A stretch of 34,475 nt of DNA, taken from the NCBI GenBank assembly GCA_018883635.1, contig JAHLFT010000065.1, forward strand, positions 1-34,475. Reading direction: 5' to 3'. Shown here piece after piece: positions 1-8,761 of the stretch; the stretch's first letter is position 1; each line of letters starts with the position of its first letter. The DNA comes from Candidatus Lactobacillus pullistercoris. GTDB lineage: Bacteria; Bacillota; Bacilli; Lactobacillales; Lactobacillaceae. A program made the translations under genes and the position numbers. The notes under the pieces were generated by a model. The model was not told the origin of the DNA and made no database searches. It saw only the letters and a list, made by a program, of their open reading frames with translations.

Positions 1-1244
1 GTTTAAACAACAGTCTAAAAAATAGTGATCTTTCAATTGCAGATCAGAATTTAGCTACAAAAATAGTTTATGGTACGATTCAATACAAAATTTATTTGGA
101 ATATCAATTAAAAGATTTAATAAAGGTAAAAATCAAAGAAAGCTATCTTAAACCGCTTTTATTAATGTCTGTTTATCAAATTGTCTTTCTAGATAAAGTT
201 CCAAATCGGGCAGTTCTAGATGAAGCAAATAAATTAGCTAAACAATTTGGCAAAAAAAGATCATCAGGTTTTAGGTTAGTAAATGGTATCTTACGGTCAT
301 TTATTCGCCGGGGCAAAATTTTACCTAATTCAAATGATTTAATTGAATATTTAAGTGTCAAAGAAAGTTTTCCAATTTGGTTAGTTAAATATTTTATTGA
401 TCAGTTTGGACAAGAAAAAACTGAAAATATTTTGGCTAGTTTTAATAAAAATGCCAAAAATAGTGTGCGCATTTCTTCACTAATTGATAAGCAAGAAGTA
501 TTAGATAAATTAAAAAAGGAATCCTTTAAACCAAAATTATCTAGTTTAACTAGTCAAGTAGCTATTTTAGATCATGGTGGAATAGCCGAAACGGATTTAT
601 TTGAAGATGGTAAGATAACTATTCAAGATGAAGCAGCTAGTTTAGTAGTAGATAGTTTTAAATTTTCTAAGACAGATCAAGTATTAGATGCATGTAGTGC
701 ACCTGGTGGCAAAACTATTCAAATCGCAGAAAAGATTCCTGAAGGTCAAGTAACTGCTTTAGATATTCATAAAAATAAGTTAAACTTAGTTGTCAAAAAT
801 GCACAGAGAATGCATGTTGCTGACCGAGTTAAGACCACAGCTGTGGATGCACGAAAGTCTGATGAGTATTTTTCTGGTCAAGAATTTGATAAGATATTAG
901 TAGACGCACCTTGTTCAGGTTTAGGTTTAATGAGACGTAAACCTGAAATTAGGTATACTAAGAGTAAAAAAGATTTAGTGAATTTACAAAAAATCCAATT
1001 ATCAATTCTTGATCATGTGAGTCAATTGTTGAAAAAGAATGGTGAATTAGTTTATTCAACTTGTACCATTTCCATAGAAGAAGATGAAAATGTAGTTCAA
1101 AAATTCTTGGAAGCACATCCAAATTTTGAACTTCAACCATTTAATTTAGAAAAAGTTGATAGCAAAACTGGCACGTTGAAAATAATGCCAGATGAATATG
1201 ATAGTGATGGATTTTTTATTGCAAAATTTAAGTTACGAGGTTAG
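1..1244 (+). CDS. rsmB: 16S rRNA (cytosine-5)-methyltransferase RsmB, 5' truncated by window
   Basis: RsmB (Sun/Fmu) methylates C5 of a cytosine in 16S rRNA (position 967 in E. coli numbering) using S-adenosylmethionine. The reading frame stays open upstream of the listed TTG at 96 right to the window edge (frame beginning at base 3), and those codons read like the NusB-type RNA-binding N-terminal domain (TKIVYGTIQYK). The TTG is therefore not the real start and the gene is partial. The catalytic domain shows the SAM motif DACSAPGGKT, the motif DAPCSGLG with its conserved cysteine, and YSTCTI with the second (nucleophile-type) cysteine. The gene is first in the visible part of an operon; prpC starts 3 bases after the stop. 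The symbol follows from the Sun-family layout; rlmB-like alternatives lack the NusB domain. Confidence 0.93.
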   Translation, partial: LNNSLKNSDLSIADQNLATKIVYGTIQYKIYLEYQLKDLIKVKIKESYLKPLLLMSVYQIVFLDKVPNRAVLDEANKLAKQFGKKRSSGFRLVNGILRSFIRRGKILPNSNDLIEYLSVKESFPIWLVKYFIDQFGQEKTENILASFNKNAKNSVRISSLIDKQEVLDKLKKESFKPKLSSLTSQVAILDHGGIAETDLFEDGKITIQDEAASLVVDSFKFSKTDQVLDACSAPGGKTIQIAEKIPEGQVTALDIHKNKLNLVVKNAQRMHVADRVKTTAVDARKSDEYFSGQEFDKILVDAPCSGLGLMRRKPEIRYTKSKKDLVNLQKIQLSILDHVSQLLKKNGELVYSTCTISIEEDENVVQKFLEAHPNFELQPFNLEKVDSKTGTLKIMPDEYDSDGFFIAKFKLRG

Positions 1245-1247
1245 ATT

Positions 1248-1997
1248 TTGATTCAAACAGCATATGCTTCAAGTATTGGTAGAATACGTAAAAGCAATCA
1301 AGATTTTGTAGGAGTATTTAAAAATAAAAGTGATGTTACTTTTGCAGTTGTCTGTGATGGCATGGGCGGTCATCAAGGTGGAGATGTTGCTTCGACAATG
1401 GCAGTAAGTCATTTGGGGCATAATTTTCTCAATACAGATTTTGACAACGCAGCTTTAGCTCAAAAATGGCTTGAAGTCCAATTAAATTCAGAAAACGAAA
1501 CTATTTTAAAAACAGCAGATCGCTTTTCTGATTTAAATGGGATGGGGACAACCATTGTTTTGGCAATTGCCTTTAAAGATAGTGCTTTAATTGCCCATTT
1601 GGGAGATTCAAGGGCTTACAGTTATACAGATGGCAAGTTTACTCAATTAACTGAAGATCATTCTTTGGTTAACGAATTAGTAAAAATGGGGCAAATAACT
1701 AAAGAACAAGCTAAGCATCATCCGCAAAAGAATATCATTACTCAAGCACTCGGAGTTTCAAGTACTATTAACCCACAATATTCAACAATTTCTTTAAAAG
1801 AAAATGATCTTATATTGCTTTGTACCGATGGACTTACTAATTCATTAAATGATCCTCAAATTCAGCAAATATTAGCTACCAAAGATCTTTCTTTAAAAGA
1901 TAAATGTAATAAGTTAATTAATGAAGCCAATCGTTTAGGCGGTGGTGATAACATTACAGTTTGTTTGGTATGCAGTGAGGAGGATGAAAGTAAATGA
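1248..1997 (+). CDS. prpC: PP2C-family serine/threonine protein phosphatase (Stp/PrpC)
   Basis: Cytoplasmic metal-dependent phosphatase that reverses phosphorylation by the PrkC kinase encoded next to it. It is 249 aa, the normal bacterial PP2C length. Metal-binding motifs are visible: the RKSNQD segment (D19), DGMGGHQGG (D37-G38), GDSRAY, a TDGL motif near residue 192 and GGGDNIT near the C terminus. The start is TTG, supported by a GAGG seven bases upstream; an ATG downstream would remove the conserved N-terminal strand. The stop overlaps the prkC start by four bases (ATGA), which implies translational coupling and matches the conserved phosphatase-kinase pair of Firmicutes. Confidence 0.95.
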   Translation: MIQTAYASSIGRIRKSNQDFVGVFKNKSDVTFAVVCDGMGGHQGGDVASTMAVSHLGHNFLNTDFDNAALAQKWLEVQLNSENETILKTADRFSDLNGMGTTIVLAIAFKDSALIAHLGDSRAYSYTDGKFTQLTEDHSLVNELVKMGQITKEQAKHHPQKNIITQALGVSSTINPQYSTISLKENDLILLCTDGLTNSLNDPQIQQILATKDLSLKDKCNKLINEANRLGGGDNITVCLVCSEEDESK

Positions 1998-3991
1998 TCG
2001 ATAAAGGTTATTTACTTGGTGAGAGATACCGGATCATCGATACTTTAGGTGAAGGTGGAATGGCTAATGTTTATTTAGCCAAAGATATAATTTTGCAGCG
2101 TAAAGTTGCAGTTAAAGTATTGCGCCTTGACCTTCAAAAAGATCCTCAAACAGAAGCACGTTTTCAAAGAGAAGCATTAGCTACAAGTGAATTAAGTCAT
2201 CCTAATATTGTTTCAGTGCTAGATGTTGGGACTGATCAAGGCCTTCCCTACATGGTAATGGAGTATGTAGATGGACCTGATTTAAAAGAGTATATCCAGC
2301 AAAATTATCCATTAGATTTACATCAAGTGATTGATATTATGGATCAAATTTTGAGTGCAGTAGCTTTAGCACATAAACATAATGTGATCCATAGAGACTT
2401 AAAACCGCAAAATATTTTAATGGATAAACGCGGAAACATTAAAATTGCTGACTTTGGGATAGCGGTAGCATTAAATCAGAGTTCAGTAACGCAGACCAAT
2501 TCAATCATGGGATCAGTGCATTATATGTCACCTGAACAAACCCGTGGTGGGATGGTTACTAAACAGTCAGATATTTATTCTTTAGGAATAATTTTATATG
2601 AATTAATTACGGGGCATGTTCCTTTTAGTGGAGACACGCCAGTTGCTATTGCGTTAAAACATGCTCAAGAACCGGTACCATCAATTAGACAGAAGAATCC
2701 TGAAATTCCGCAAGCATTAGAGAATGTTGTCCTAAAAGCTACCGCTAAAGATCCGCGTGATCGTTATAGTTCAGCTCAAGAGATGAAAGAAGATCTTGAT
2801 ACTTGTCTAGATTATTCACGGCGTAATGAGCCGCCATTTGTCGCCTCCCATGATGTGAGTGATGACGAAACAATTATTTTGCCGGGGTTTAAACCGCAAA
2901 AAGAAGATCTAAATCAAGTAAAAAAAGATTCGCCAGTTGAAAATAGTGAAAATCAAGACAAAAACAATAAAAATAGTTTCTGGAAAAATCTTAGCAAACA
3001 TAAATGGTGGTTTATCTTTTTAGGCATTGCTGCCATTTTAATTATTTTTATCATGATTTTTGCTTTAAATGGGAAGCGTGATACCCAAATTCATGTTCCG
3101 GATGTAACTAATGTTGCAGAAGGAAAGGCAAAAATGAAAATTGAAAATGCTGGCCTAAGGATTGGAAAAGTAAAAAGAAAACATTCTGATAGTATTGATG
3201 CGGGTAAAGTAATTAAGACAACGCCTTCAGCTGGTGATAGTGTTCAAAAGGGGCGCAGCATTGATATTATTATTTCAAGTGGCGCAGGGATGGTAGAAGT
3301 ACCAGATCTTGTAAATGATAATTATAAAGAGGCTGCAGAGAAACTAAAGAATCTAGGTTTTGATGTGATTCGAGAAAATCAATACTCATCGACTTATGAT
3401 GAGGATCATGTTATTTCCCAGAGTATTGCTGCCGGTGTTGAAGTTAAACCTAAACAAACTACTATTACACTAGTAGTTTCTCAAGGTAAACGACCACATC
3501 CTAAAAAGCATTTGATTAAACTAAAGAATTTGAGGAATTATTCTTTAAAGAGTGCTCAAGATTACGCTAAGGATAATGACTTAACTCTTCAGATTAATGA
3601 GGAATATTCAAAATCCGTTGATAAAGGTTTAATTATTTCAACAGAACCTGCAGCTGGAACAAAAGTTGAACGTGGATCTACTATAATAGTTAAAGTTTCT
3701 AAAGGTGCTAAAGATGATGAGCATCCAACAAATATTACTAAGAACTTTACTGTTGATTATGTGGCTCCAGATTCTGCAAAAGATAATCAAAATAAAAATG
3801 AAGGTTTGCGCGGCAACCATGTCCAAATTTATATTAAAGATGATGAACATTCATTAGGAAATATCTATCGCGATCTTTATATTAAACATGATATGAGCTT
3901 TTCAATTCCATTTTCTCTTAAAGATGGTAATGGACAATTACGGGTTGTAAGAGATGGCAAGACCGTCTTAAATGAAAAGGTAACAAAATGA
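1994..3991 (+). CDS. prkC: Membrane serine/threonine protein kinase with PASTA repeats (PrkC/PknB/Stk)
   Basis: Hanks-type kinase that senses peptidoglycan fragments or lipid II and phosphorylates cell-wall, division and translation proteins. The kinase domain (about residues 12-275) has the glycine loop [12 protein letters not shown] with K41, HRDLKPQN and DFG. An acidic/lysine-rich linker leads to one transmembrane helix (about 337-358, [19 protein letters not shown]). Outside follow three PASTA repeats (about 366-432, 433-500, 505-571), each ending in a VSxG- or SSG-like turn. A further 90 or so residues form a predicted beta-rich C-terminal region that is not PASTA (see findings). The gene overlaps prpC and rsgA by four bases each. 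Confidence 0.96.
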   Translation: MIDKGYLLGERYRIIDTLGEGGMANVYLAKDIILQRKVAVKVLRLDLQKDPQTEARFQREALATSELSHPNIVSVLDVGTDQGLPYMVMEYVDGPDLKEYIQQNYPLDLHQVIDIMDQILSAVALAHKHNVIHRDLKPQNILMDKRGNIKIADFGIAVALNQSSVTQTNSIMGSVHYMSPEQTRGGMVTKQSDIYSLGIILYELITGHVPFSGDTPVAIALKHAQEPVPSIRQKNPEIPQALENVVLKATAKDPRDRYSSAQEMKEDLDTCLDYSRRNEPPFVASHDVSDDETIILPGFKPQKEDLNQVKKDSPVENSENQDKNNKNSFWKNLSKHKWWFIFLGIAAILIIFIMIFALNGKRDTQIHVPDVTNVAEGKAKMKIENAGLRIGKVKRKHSDSIDAGKVIKTTPSAGDSVQKGRSIDIIISSGAGMVEVPDLVNDNYKEAAEKLKNLGFDVIRENQYSSTYDEDHVISQSIAAGVEVKPKQTTITLVVSQGKRPHPKKHLIKLKNLRNYSLKSAQDYAKDNDLTLQINEEYSKSVDKGLIISTEPAAGTKVERGSTIIVKVSKGAKDDEHPTNITKNFTVDYVAPDSAKDNQNKNEGLRGNHVQIYIKDDEHSLGNIYRDLYIKHDMSFSIPFSLKDGNGQLRVVRDGKTVLNEKVTK

Positions 3992-4884
3992 CCAGATTAG
4001 CAAAGGGCACTGTAATTAGTTTAATTGCAGGTTTTTATGACGTTAAGACAGATGAAGGAGTAATTAGGACAAGAGCCAGGGGTGTTTTTAGACAAAAAAA
4101 GCAAAAACCAGCAGTCGGTGATCGAGTTGAAATTCAAATCAATGATCAAGGGACTAGTTATCTTGTAAAATTACTACCAAGGATCAACAGGATTGGTCGT
4201 CCAGCGGTAGCTAATGTAAGTCATGTTTTGCTTGTTATTTCGGCAGTTCAACCAGATTTTTCAGTTCAATTACTGGATCGATTCCTAACTTTTTTTGATT
4301 GGCAAAAGGTTAATGTGACTATTTATATTTCTAAAGCTGATTTGATCAGGGATAGTTCAAAATTGAGTGCAATCAAAAAAGAATTATCTTACTACCAAAA
4401 AATAGGTTATGCAGTTTTTGATAACGATCAAGAGTTAGCTGCAGCATTAAATCAAAATATTGCTAAAGATGATATTTGGACTTTAGCTGGACAATCAGGT
4501 GCAGGTAAGTCCACTCTACTTAATAAATTAAAAAAGGATATTAATCAAAAAACTGGTGAAATTTCGTCAGTTCTTAATCGTGGTAAACATACCACTAGAA
4601 AAGTCGATCTTTTTAACTGGGGAGATGGTTTTATTGCAGATACACCTGGATTTTCAGCAATTGATCTGACGCCAATTAAGGTTAATGAATTAAAGGATTA
4701 TTTTGTAGAATTTAAAAAAGCTAGTAGTAAATGTAAATTTAGAGGTTGTCAACATTTGCACGAGCCAAAGTGTGAAGTAAAACGATTAGTTGAAGAAAAA
4801 GAAATAATAAAAAGTCGTTATGACAATTATTTGGGAATGCGTAAGGAAATAGAAGATGGAAGAATTCCCGAATATTTAAAATAG
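3988..4884 (+). CDS. rsgA: Ribosome small-subunit assembly GTPase RsgA (YloQ)
   Basis: Circularly permuted GTPase that checks maturation of the 30S subunit. An N-terminal OB-fold (about 1-65) precedes the permuted G domain, where the G4 region (SKAD) comes before G1 (GQSGAGKST, about 169-177) and G3 (DTPGF, about 218-222). The C-terminal zinc-binding helical domain shows [14 protein letters not shown], the CysX4-5CysXHisX5Cys pattern of the family. The 298 aa length is normal. The ATG overlaps the prkC stop. Phosphorylation of the Bacillus homologue by PrkC is known, which suits this operon; whether it occurs here is inference. Confidence 0.96.
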   Translation: MTRLAKGTVISLIAGFYDVKTDEGVIRTRARGVFRQKKQKPAVGDRVEIQINDQGTSYLVKLLPRINRIGRPAVANVSHVLLVISAVQPDFSVQLLDRFLTFFDWQKVNVTIYISKADLIRDSSKLSAIKKELSYYQKIGYAVFDNDQELAAALNQNIAKDDIWTLAGQSGAGKSTLLNKLKKDINQKTGEISSVLNRGKHTTRKVDLFNWGDGFIADTPGFSAIDLTPIKVNELKDYFVEFKKASSKCKFRGCQHLHEPKCEVKRLVEEKEIIKSRYDNYLGMRKEIEDGRIPEYLK

Positions 4885-4897
4885 TATGGAGAAACAA

Positions 4898-5557
4898 ATG
4901 TTAATTGCACCTTCAATTTTAAATGCGAATAATTTGAATTTGAAACAAGAAATAAAGAAGGCTGCTGGTGCTGGTATTACACGCTTTCACATTGATATTA
5001 TGGATGGACATTTTGTCCCTAATTTATCATTTGGACCGCAACTAGTTAGTGATTTTAAACGAGAATTTCCCTTAATTGATGCAGAAATTCATTTGATGAG
5101 TAATAATCCCAAAACTTTAATCCCAGAATTTATTAAAGCAGGAGCCGATGTCATTGAGATTCATTATGAAGCAATGGATGAAGAAAATCTAAATTATTGG
5201 CTGGATTATATTTCTTCAAATGGAGTTAAAGTCGGTTTAGTTTTAAATCCTACTACTCCAGTTCAAGTTATTGAAAAGTTTAGCGATCAAATTGATCAAC
5301 TTTTATTGATGACCGTTAAGCCCGGATTTGGCGGACAGAGTTTTATTTCATCTTCTGCGGAAAAGATTAAAGAAGCAAAAGATATCTTGAAGAAGGCTGA
5401 TAATAAAATTCCAATCGAAGTTGATGGCGGCATCGATGAAAATACGGCAAGAATATGTAAAAATGCCGGCGCCAGTATATTTGTTGCTGGATCATATATT
5501 TTTAAAAAAGAGAGTATTTCCGAGCAAATTAATAAGTTAAATGAAGTGATCAAATGA
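4898..5557 (+). CDS. rpe: Ribulose-phosphate 3-epimerase
   Basis: Interconverts D-ribulose 5-phosphate and D-xylulose 5-phosphate in the pentose phosphate/phosphoketolase pathway. It is a TIM barrel with APSILN at the N terminus, HIDIMDGHFVPNLSFG carrying the metal-binding His and Asp, the EIHLM motif, VKPGFGGQ and VDGGI. The ORF track begins at ATG 4886, but I prefer ATG 4898: the bases GGAG at 4888-4891 then act as the ribosome binding site, six bases upstream, and homologues start directly before the IAPSIL strand. That gives 219 aa. The gene is frequently found between rsgA and thiN in Firmicutes, as here. The stop overlaps the thiN start. Confidence 0.95.
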   Translation: MLIAPSILNANNLNLKQEIKKAAGAGITRFHIDIMDGHFVPNLSFGPQLVSDFKREFPLIDAEIHLMSNNPKTLIPEFIKAGADVIEIHYEAMDEENLNYWLDYISSNGVKVGLVLNPTTPVQVIEKFSDQIDQLLLMTVKPGFGGQSFISSSAEKIKEAKDILKKADNKIPIEVDGGIDENTARICKNAGASIFVAGSYIFKKESISEQINKLNEVIK

Positions 5558-6240
5558 AAGCTTATGCTCTTTTAGGCGGACCAGTTAATCTATGGCCTAT
5601 GAATATAAAAGAAGTTTTTAAAAAGGCTCAAAATAAGGGCGATGTGATTGTTGGTGTAGATCGAGGAAGTCTTCTTCTGGAAGAGATGGGAATTATTCCA
5701 GATTTAGCGCTAGGAGATTTCGATTCATTAAAAAAAGGTGAACTATCAAAGATAGAAAAGAACGTAAAAGATATTCGCTATTCAAATCCAATCAAAGATT
5801 ACACTGATTCAGAATTGATGATTAGAACGATTTTTAATGAATATCACGTGGATTCTTTGGTTATTTTAGGAGCTACAGGAGGAAGAATTGATCATTTTCT
5901 TGTTAATTTTTTTATGATTTTGAATCCTGAAATTAGAAAATTTGCTGAGAAAATAACTATTTTGGATCGACAAAATAAAATTCAGTTTTGTGATTCCGGC
6001 AACTTTGAGATTAAAAGAGATCATTATTTTTATTATTTTGGAGTAGCTGCTTTAGAAACAGTGAAAGATCTAAATATTATAGGTGCGAAATACTCATTAA
6101 ATAATTTTTCGTCAGACTATCCAAGGATTTTTTCGTCTAATGAATTTAAACCTGACCAGGATTCTTTTATTTTAAAAATTGGTCAAGGATTAGTGGCGGT
6201 GATCTTTTCAAAAGATATTAATCGATTTGATAATTTATAA
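5554..6240 (+). CDS. thiN: Thiamine pyrophosphokinase
   Basis: Transfers pyrophosphate from ATP to thiamine to make thiamine diphosphate, the cofactor of phosphoketolase and pyruvate-handling enzymes. Recognised from the N-terminal catalytic domain: GVDRGSLLL, LGDFDSL, the KDYTDSE segment and GATGGRIDH, all family hallmarks. A smaller C-terminal beta domain holds the vitamin site. At 228 aa it has family length. The ATG overlaps the rpe stop (ATGA). It is the last gene of the rsmB operon and is followed directly by a strong hairpin terminator. No TPP riboswitch is visible, as expected for an operon-internal gene. Confidence 0.94.
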   Translation: MKAYALLGGPVNLWPMNIKEVFKKAQNKGDVIVGVDRGSLLLEEMGIIPDLALGDFDSLKKGELSKIEKNVKDIRYSNPIKDYTDSELMIRTIFNEYHVDSLVILGATGGRIDHFLVNFFMILNPEIRKFAEKITILDRQNKIQFCDSGNFEIKRDHYFYYFGVAALETVKDLNIIGAKYSLNNFSSDYPRIFSSNEFKPDQDSFILKIGQGLVAVIFSKDINRFDNL

Positions 6241-6249
6241 AATAAAAAA

Positions 6250-6281
6250 ATACCGTTTAGTAAAAACTAAACGGTATTTTT
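6250..6281 (+). terminator. Intrinsic terminator of the rsmB-thiN operon
   Basis: A perfect 12-bp stem (ATACCGTTTAGT / ACTAAACGGTAT) with an AAAA loop is followed by TTTTT and preceded by a run of A. The flanking A and T runs would let it work in both directions, so it may also back up rpmB termination from the other strand. Confidence 0.9.
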
Positions 6282-6319
6282 ATGCACAAACATGTTTTTT
6301 TTATCTGAATTCAAATAAA

Positions 6320-6359
6320 AAGAAAACTAAACAAAATCAACTTTGTTAGTTTTGTTTAA
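6320..6359 (-). terminator. Probable intrinsic terminator of rpmB
   Basis: Directly beyond the rpmB stop on the minus strand there is an AT-rich inverted repeat, TAAACAAAA (6328-6336) with TTTTGTTTA (6350-6358). On the minus strand it runs into GTTTTCTTTTT. The stem is weak in G-C, so the call rests on position and the T-rich tail. Confidence 0.5.
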
Positions 6360-6361
6360 CA

Positions 6362-6547
6362 CTAGGCACGAGTAACTTTACCAGATTTCAAAGTCTTGGT
6401 TGATACCCAAACGCGCTTTGGCTTGCCGTCAACAAGGATGCGAACTCTTTGAAGGTTTGGCTTCCAAGCACGACGAGATGATCTCTTTGAGTGGGAACGT
6501 TTGTTACCAAAAGTAGTCTTCTTACCTGTTACAAAATCTTTTGCCAT
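6362..6547 (-). CDS. rpmB: 50S ribosomal protein L28
   Basis: A small basic protein of 61 aa with the L28 N terminus ([11 protein letters not shown]) and the conserved [11 protein letters not shown] and [14 protein letters not shown] segments. It is part of the large ribosomal subunit. It is the only gene transcribed leftwards in this part and stands between two plus-strand operons; a lone rpmB divergent from an asp23-like gene is a conserved Firmicutes arrangement. AGGAGG lies seven bases before the ATG on the minus strand. No cysteine pairs are seen, so this is the zinc-independent form. Confidence 0.97.
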   Translation of the reverse strand: MAKDFVTGKKTTFGNKRSHSKRSSRRAWKPNLQRVRILVDGKPKRVWVSTKTLKSGKVTRA

Positions 6548-6589
6548 TTGCTAAACCTCCTTTTTTGTGTTTTCATACTTAACTAAGAT

Positions 6590-6620
6590 AGCATAATGTT
6601 AGAATCAATTCAATACCAAA
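6590..6620 (-). promoter_or_regulatory. Candidate rpmB promoter
   Basis: Read on the minus strand, TTGGTA and TATGCT stand 18 bases apart upstream of the rpmB ribosome binding site. Each matches four of six consensus bases. Called only from motif and position. Confidence 0.35.
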
Positions 6621-6660
6621 ACTATTTTTTAATTAATTGGTTTTAATAAGCGTTTAGTGT

Positions 6661-6689
6661 TTTACTATGATAAAATAAATACGTATATT
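6661..6689 (+). promoter_or_regulatory. Promoter of the asp23-fakA-recG-plsX-acpP operon
   Basis: TTTACT (6661-6666) and TATATT (6684-6689) are separated by 17 bases, giving a start near 6696 and a short leader containing the GGAGG box. A competing -10 (TATGAT, 6666-6671) with a poor -35 overlaps it. Confidence 0.5.
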
Positions 6690-6717
6690 GAGACAATAAT
6701 AAAGATGGAGGAAGATC

Positions 6718-7080
6718 ATGGCTGTTAAAATCAAAACAAAAGATGGTTTGATAGATATTTCAAACGGAGTGATTGCAACTGTTGTTGGTAGTGCAGCTAC
6801 CTCTAATTACGGCGTTGTAGGTATGGCATCTAAGAATGCCATCCGTGATGGCTTTGATGGCATTTTAAATCGGGCCAACTTTAAGCGCGGTGTTGTTGTC
6901 AAGTCAGCAGAAAATGAAATAACGGTTGACGTTTACATTATTGTAGGTTATGGTTTGAAGATTTCCGAAGTAAGTCGTAACGTACAAGATAGTGTTAAAT
7001 ATAATTTAAAAAATCAGTTAGGGATTGATACTAAAGCTGTTAATGTCATTGTGCAAAGCGTAAAAGTACTTGACGACTAA
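6718..7080 (+). CDS. Asp23/Gls24 (DUF322) family envelope stress protein, YloU-like
   Basis: 120 aa with the Asp23-fold pattern: an N-terminal beta segment, SNYGVVGMASK, then VDVYIIVGYGLKISEV and a C-terminal VNVIVQSVKVL strand. Homologues such as Bacillus YloU and staphylococcal Asp23 are abundant soluble or membrane-associated proteins linked to cell-envelope stress; the molecular activity is not established. It starts at ATG with GGAGGA eight bases upstream. It is first in the operon and lies 21 bases before fakA, the pairing usual in Firmicutes (yloU-yloV). No signal peptide or transmembrane segment is visible. Confidence 0.9.
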   Translation: MAVKIKTKDGLIDISNGVIATVVGSAATSNYGVVGMASKNAIRDGFDGILNRANFKRGVVVKSAENEITVDVYIIVGYGLKISEVSRNVQDSVKYNLKNQLGIDTKAVNVIVQSVKVLDD

Positions 7081-7101
7081 CACAAGCGGAGGTTATGAAT
7101 A

Positions 7102-8760
7102 TTGGTTTTAAAAGAAATAGATAGTAGTCAATTTAGAGATATGGTTCGTGTGGCAACACACAGAATGGGAAAGAATGCAGAATTTGTTAATTCATTAAAT
7201 GTTTTCCCCGTACCTGATGGTGACACTGGTACAAACATGAACTTGACTATTGAAAGTGGAGCAAAATCAGTAAGTGAAAATCCAAGCACAAACGTTGGTG
7301 ATTTGACTGAAAGCCTTGCTAAAGGTATGTTGATGGGTGCTCGTGGTAATAGTGGAGTAATTACTTCTCAATTATTTAGAGGTTTTTATAAAGCAACCCA
7401 AGGAATGAAAACCTTGAATGCCCAAGAACTAGCAAACGCCTTTACCAATGGTGTAAATACTGCTTACAAAGCTGTGATGAAACCAGTTGAAGGTACCATT
7501 TTAACAGTTGCGCGTGTTGCGGCTGAAGAAGGCGCAAAAAAGGCTAATGATTCTGACGATGTCGAAGAAGTAATGAAAGCTATCGTCGAAGGTGCTAAAG
7601 GTGCTTTAAAGACTACTCCAGATTTACTTCCAGTTTTGAAACAAGTTGGAGTTGTTGATTCAGGTGGTCAAGGTCTTTTATTTATTTATGAAGGATTTTT
7701 GGAAGGTATTTTGGGTGAAAACTTTGCTGATCAATATCAACCAGATTCTAGCGAAATGGATGAAATGATCAATGCAATGCACCACCAATCAGTCCAAGGT
7801 CAATTAGCAACTCAAGATATTAGTCATGGTTACTGTACTGAAATCATGGTTGATTTAACATCTGATGTTCCTGATAAGAAAAAGTTTGATCTAGAAGAAT
7901 TTAGAAAACATTTATCTAATATTGGTGATTCGCTGTTAGCAGTTTCTGATGGCGATGTTGCTAAAGTTCACGTTCATACTGAACATCCTGGTGAAGTTTT
8001 CCAATATGGTAGTCAATTTGGCCAATTAGGTAAAATTAAGATTGATAATATGAGAATTCAACATGAAACTATCGTTGAAGGTGACGAAAGTAAGCAAGAA
8101 GCTGTTGAATTCGCAGTTATTGCAGTAGCTTCAGGTAATGGTATTCGTAAATTATTTGAAAGTGAAGGCGTCAACAGAATTATTTCTGGCGGTCAAACAA
8201 TGAACCCATCAACAGCGGATATTATTGATGCAATTAAAAAATCCGGTGCTAAGAAGGCAATTGTTTTACCTAATAATGGCAATATTATCATGGCAGCAAA
8301 ACAAGCCGCAGAAGTTAGTGAAATTCCAGTGGGTATTGTTCCAACCAAGACTATTTCTCAAGGTTTGACAGCAATGCTTTCATTTGATCCTGATGCATCA
8401 ATTGAAGATAATGTTGAAGCGATGACTGAAGATTTGGATACTGTTGTTTCTGGTGAAGTTACGCAGGCTAACCGTGATACTACAATTAATGAAGTAGAAA
8501 TTCATAAAAATGATTACTTAGGTATCGTTGATGGTGAAATCCGCGTTGATAATCCTGATTTGATTCAAACAAGTGTTGAAATGATTGAAAAGATGTTAGA
8601 TGAAGATTCAGAAATTATCACTGTCATGTTTGGTAGAGATTCTAATAAGACTGAAGCTGAAAAGATTGTCAAAGCACTTGAAGATAAACATGATGATCTT
8701 GAATTTGAAATTCATGATGGTGGTCAACCAGTTTATAATTTCTTAGTATCAGTTGAATAA
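7102..8760 (+). CDS. fakA: Fatty acid kinase catalytic subunit FakA (DAK2 domain, YloV)
   Basis: Phosphorylates fatty acids delivered by FakB carriers to give acyl-phosphate for PlsX/PlsY phospholipid synthesis. The N-terminal DAK2/DhaL-type kinase domain (about 1-200) has PVPDGDTGTNMNL, whose aspartates (D39, D41) bind Mg-ATP, and the GARGNSGV motif. A middle domain and a C-terminal DegV-like region (FGRDSNKTEAE) follow, as in 550-residue FakA proteins. The TTG start is chosen because GGAGG lies nine bases upstream and the N terminus matches the family; an ATG at 7095 is in another frame and ends after nine codons. Placement in an operon with plsX and acpP fits exogenous fatty acid use; no fakB is in the window. 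Confidence 0.93.
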   Translation: MVLKEIDSSQFRDMVRVATHRMGKNAEFVNSLNVFPVPDGDTGTNMNLTIESGAKSVSENPSTNVGDLTESLAKGMLMGARGNSGVITSQLFRGFYKATQGMKTLNAQELANAFTNGVNTAYKAVMKPVEGTILTVARVAAEEGAKKANDSDDVEEVMKAIVEGAKGALKTTPDLLPVLKQVGVVDSGGQGLLFIYEGFLEGILGENFADQYQPDSSEMDEMINAMHHQSVQGQLATQDISHGYCTEIMVDLTSDVPDKKKFDLEEFRKHLSNIGDSLLAVSDGDVAKVHVHTEHPGEVFQYGSQFGQLGKIKIDNMRIQHETIVEGDESKQEAVEFAVIAVASGNGIRKLFESEGVNRIISGGQTMNPSTADIIDAIKKSGAKKAIVLPNNGNIIMAAKQAAEVSEIPVGIVPTKTISQGLTAMLSFDPDASIEDNVEAMTEDLDTVVSGEVTQANRDTTINEVEIHKNDYLGIVDGEIRVDNPDLIQTSVEMIEKMLDEDSEIITVMFGRDSNKTEAEKIVKALEDKHDDLEFEIHDGGQPVYNFLVSVE

Positions 8761-8761
8761 G

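Noticed and set aside
6241-6360. Shared AACTAAAC/GTTTAG between the thiN and rpmB terminators as a possible alternative pairing switch
   Set aside because: Both are short AT-rich stems; the shared bases are readily explained by composition, and the two transcripts are on opposite strands.
6645-6658. Possible catabolite-response (cre) element TAAGCGTTTA upstream of the asp23 gene
   Set aside because: The core fits, but the flanking TG and CA bases of the consensus are all different, so chance is likely in AT-rich sequence.
7095-7124. ATG of a nine-codon mini-ORF just behind the fakA Shine-Dalgarno sequence
   Set aside because: Spacing of about two bases from GGAGG is too short and the ORF is in another frame; TTG 7102 fits better. 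No sign of a leader peptide.
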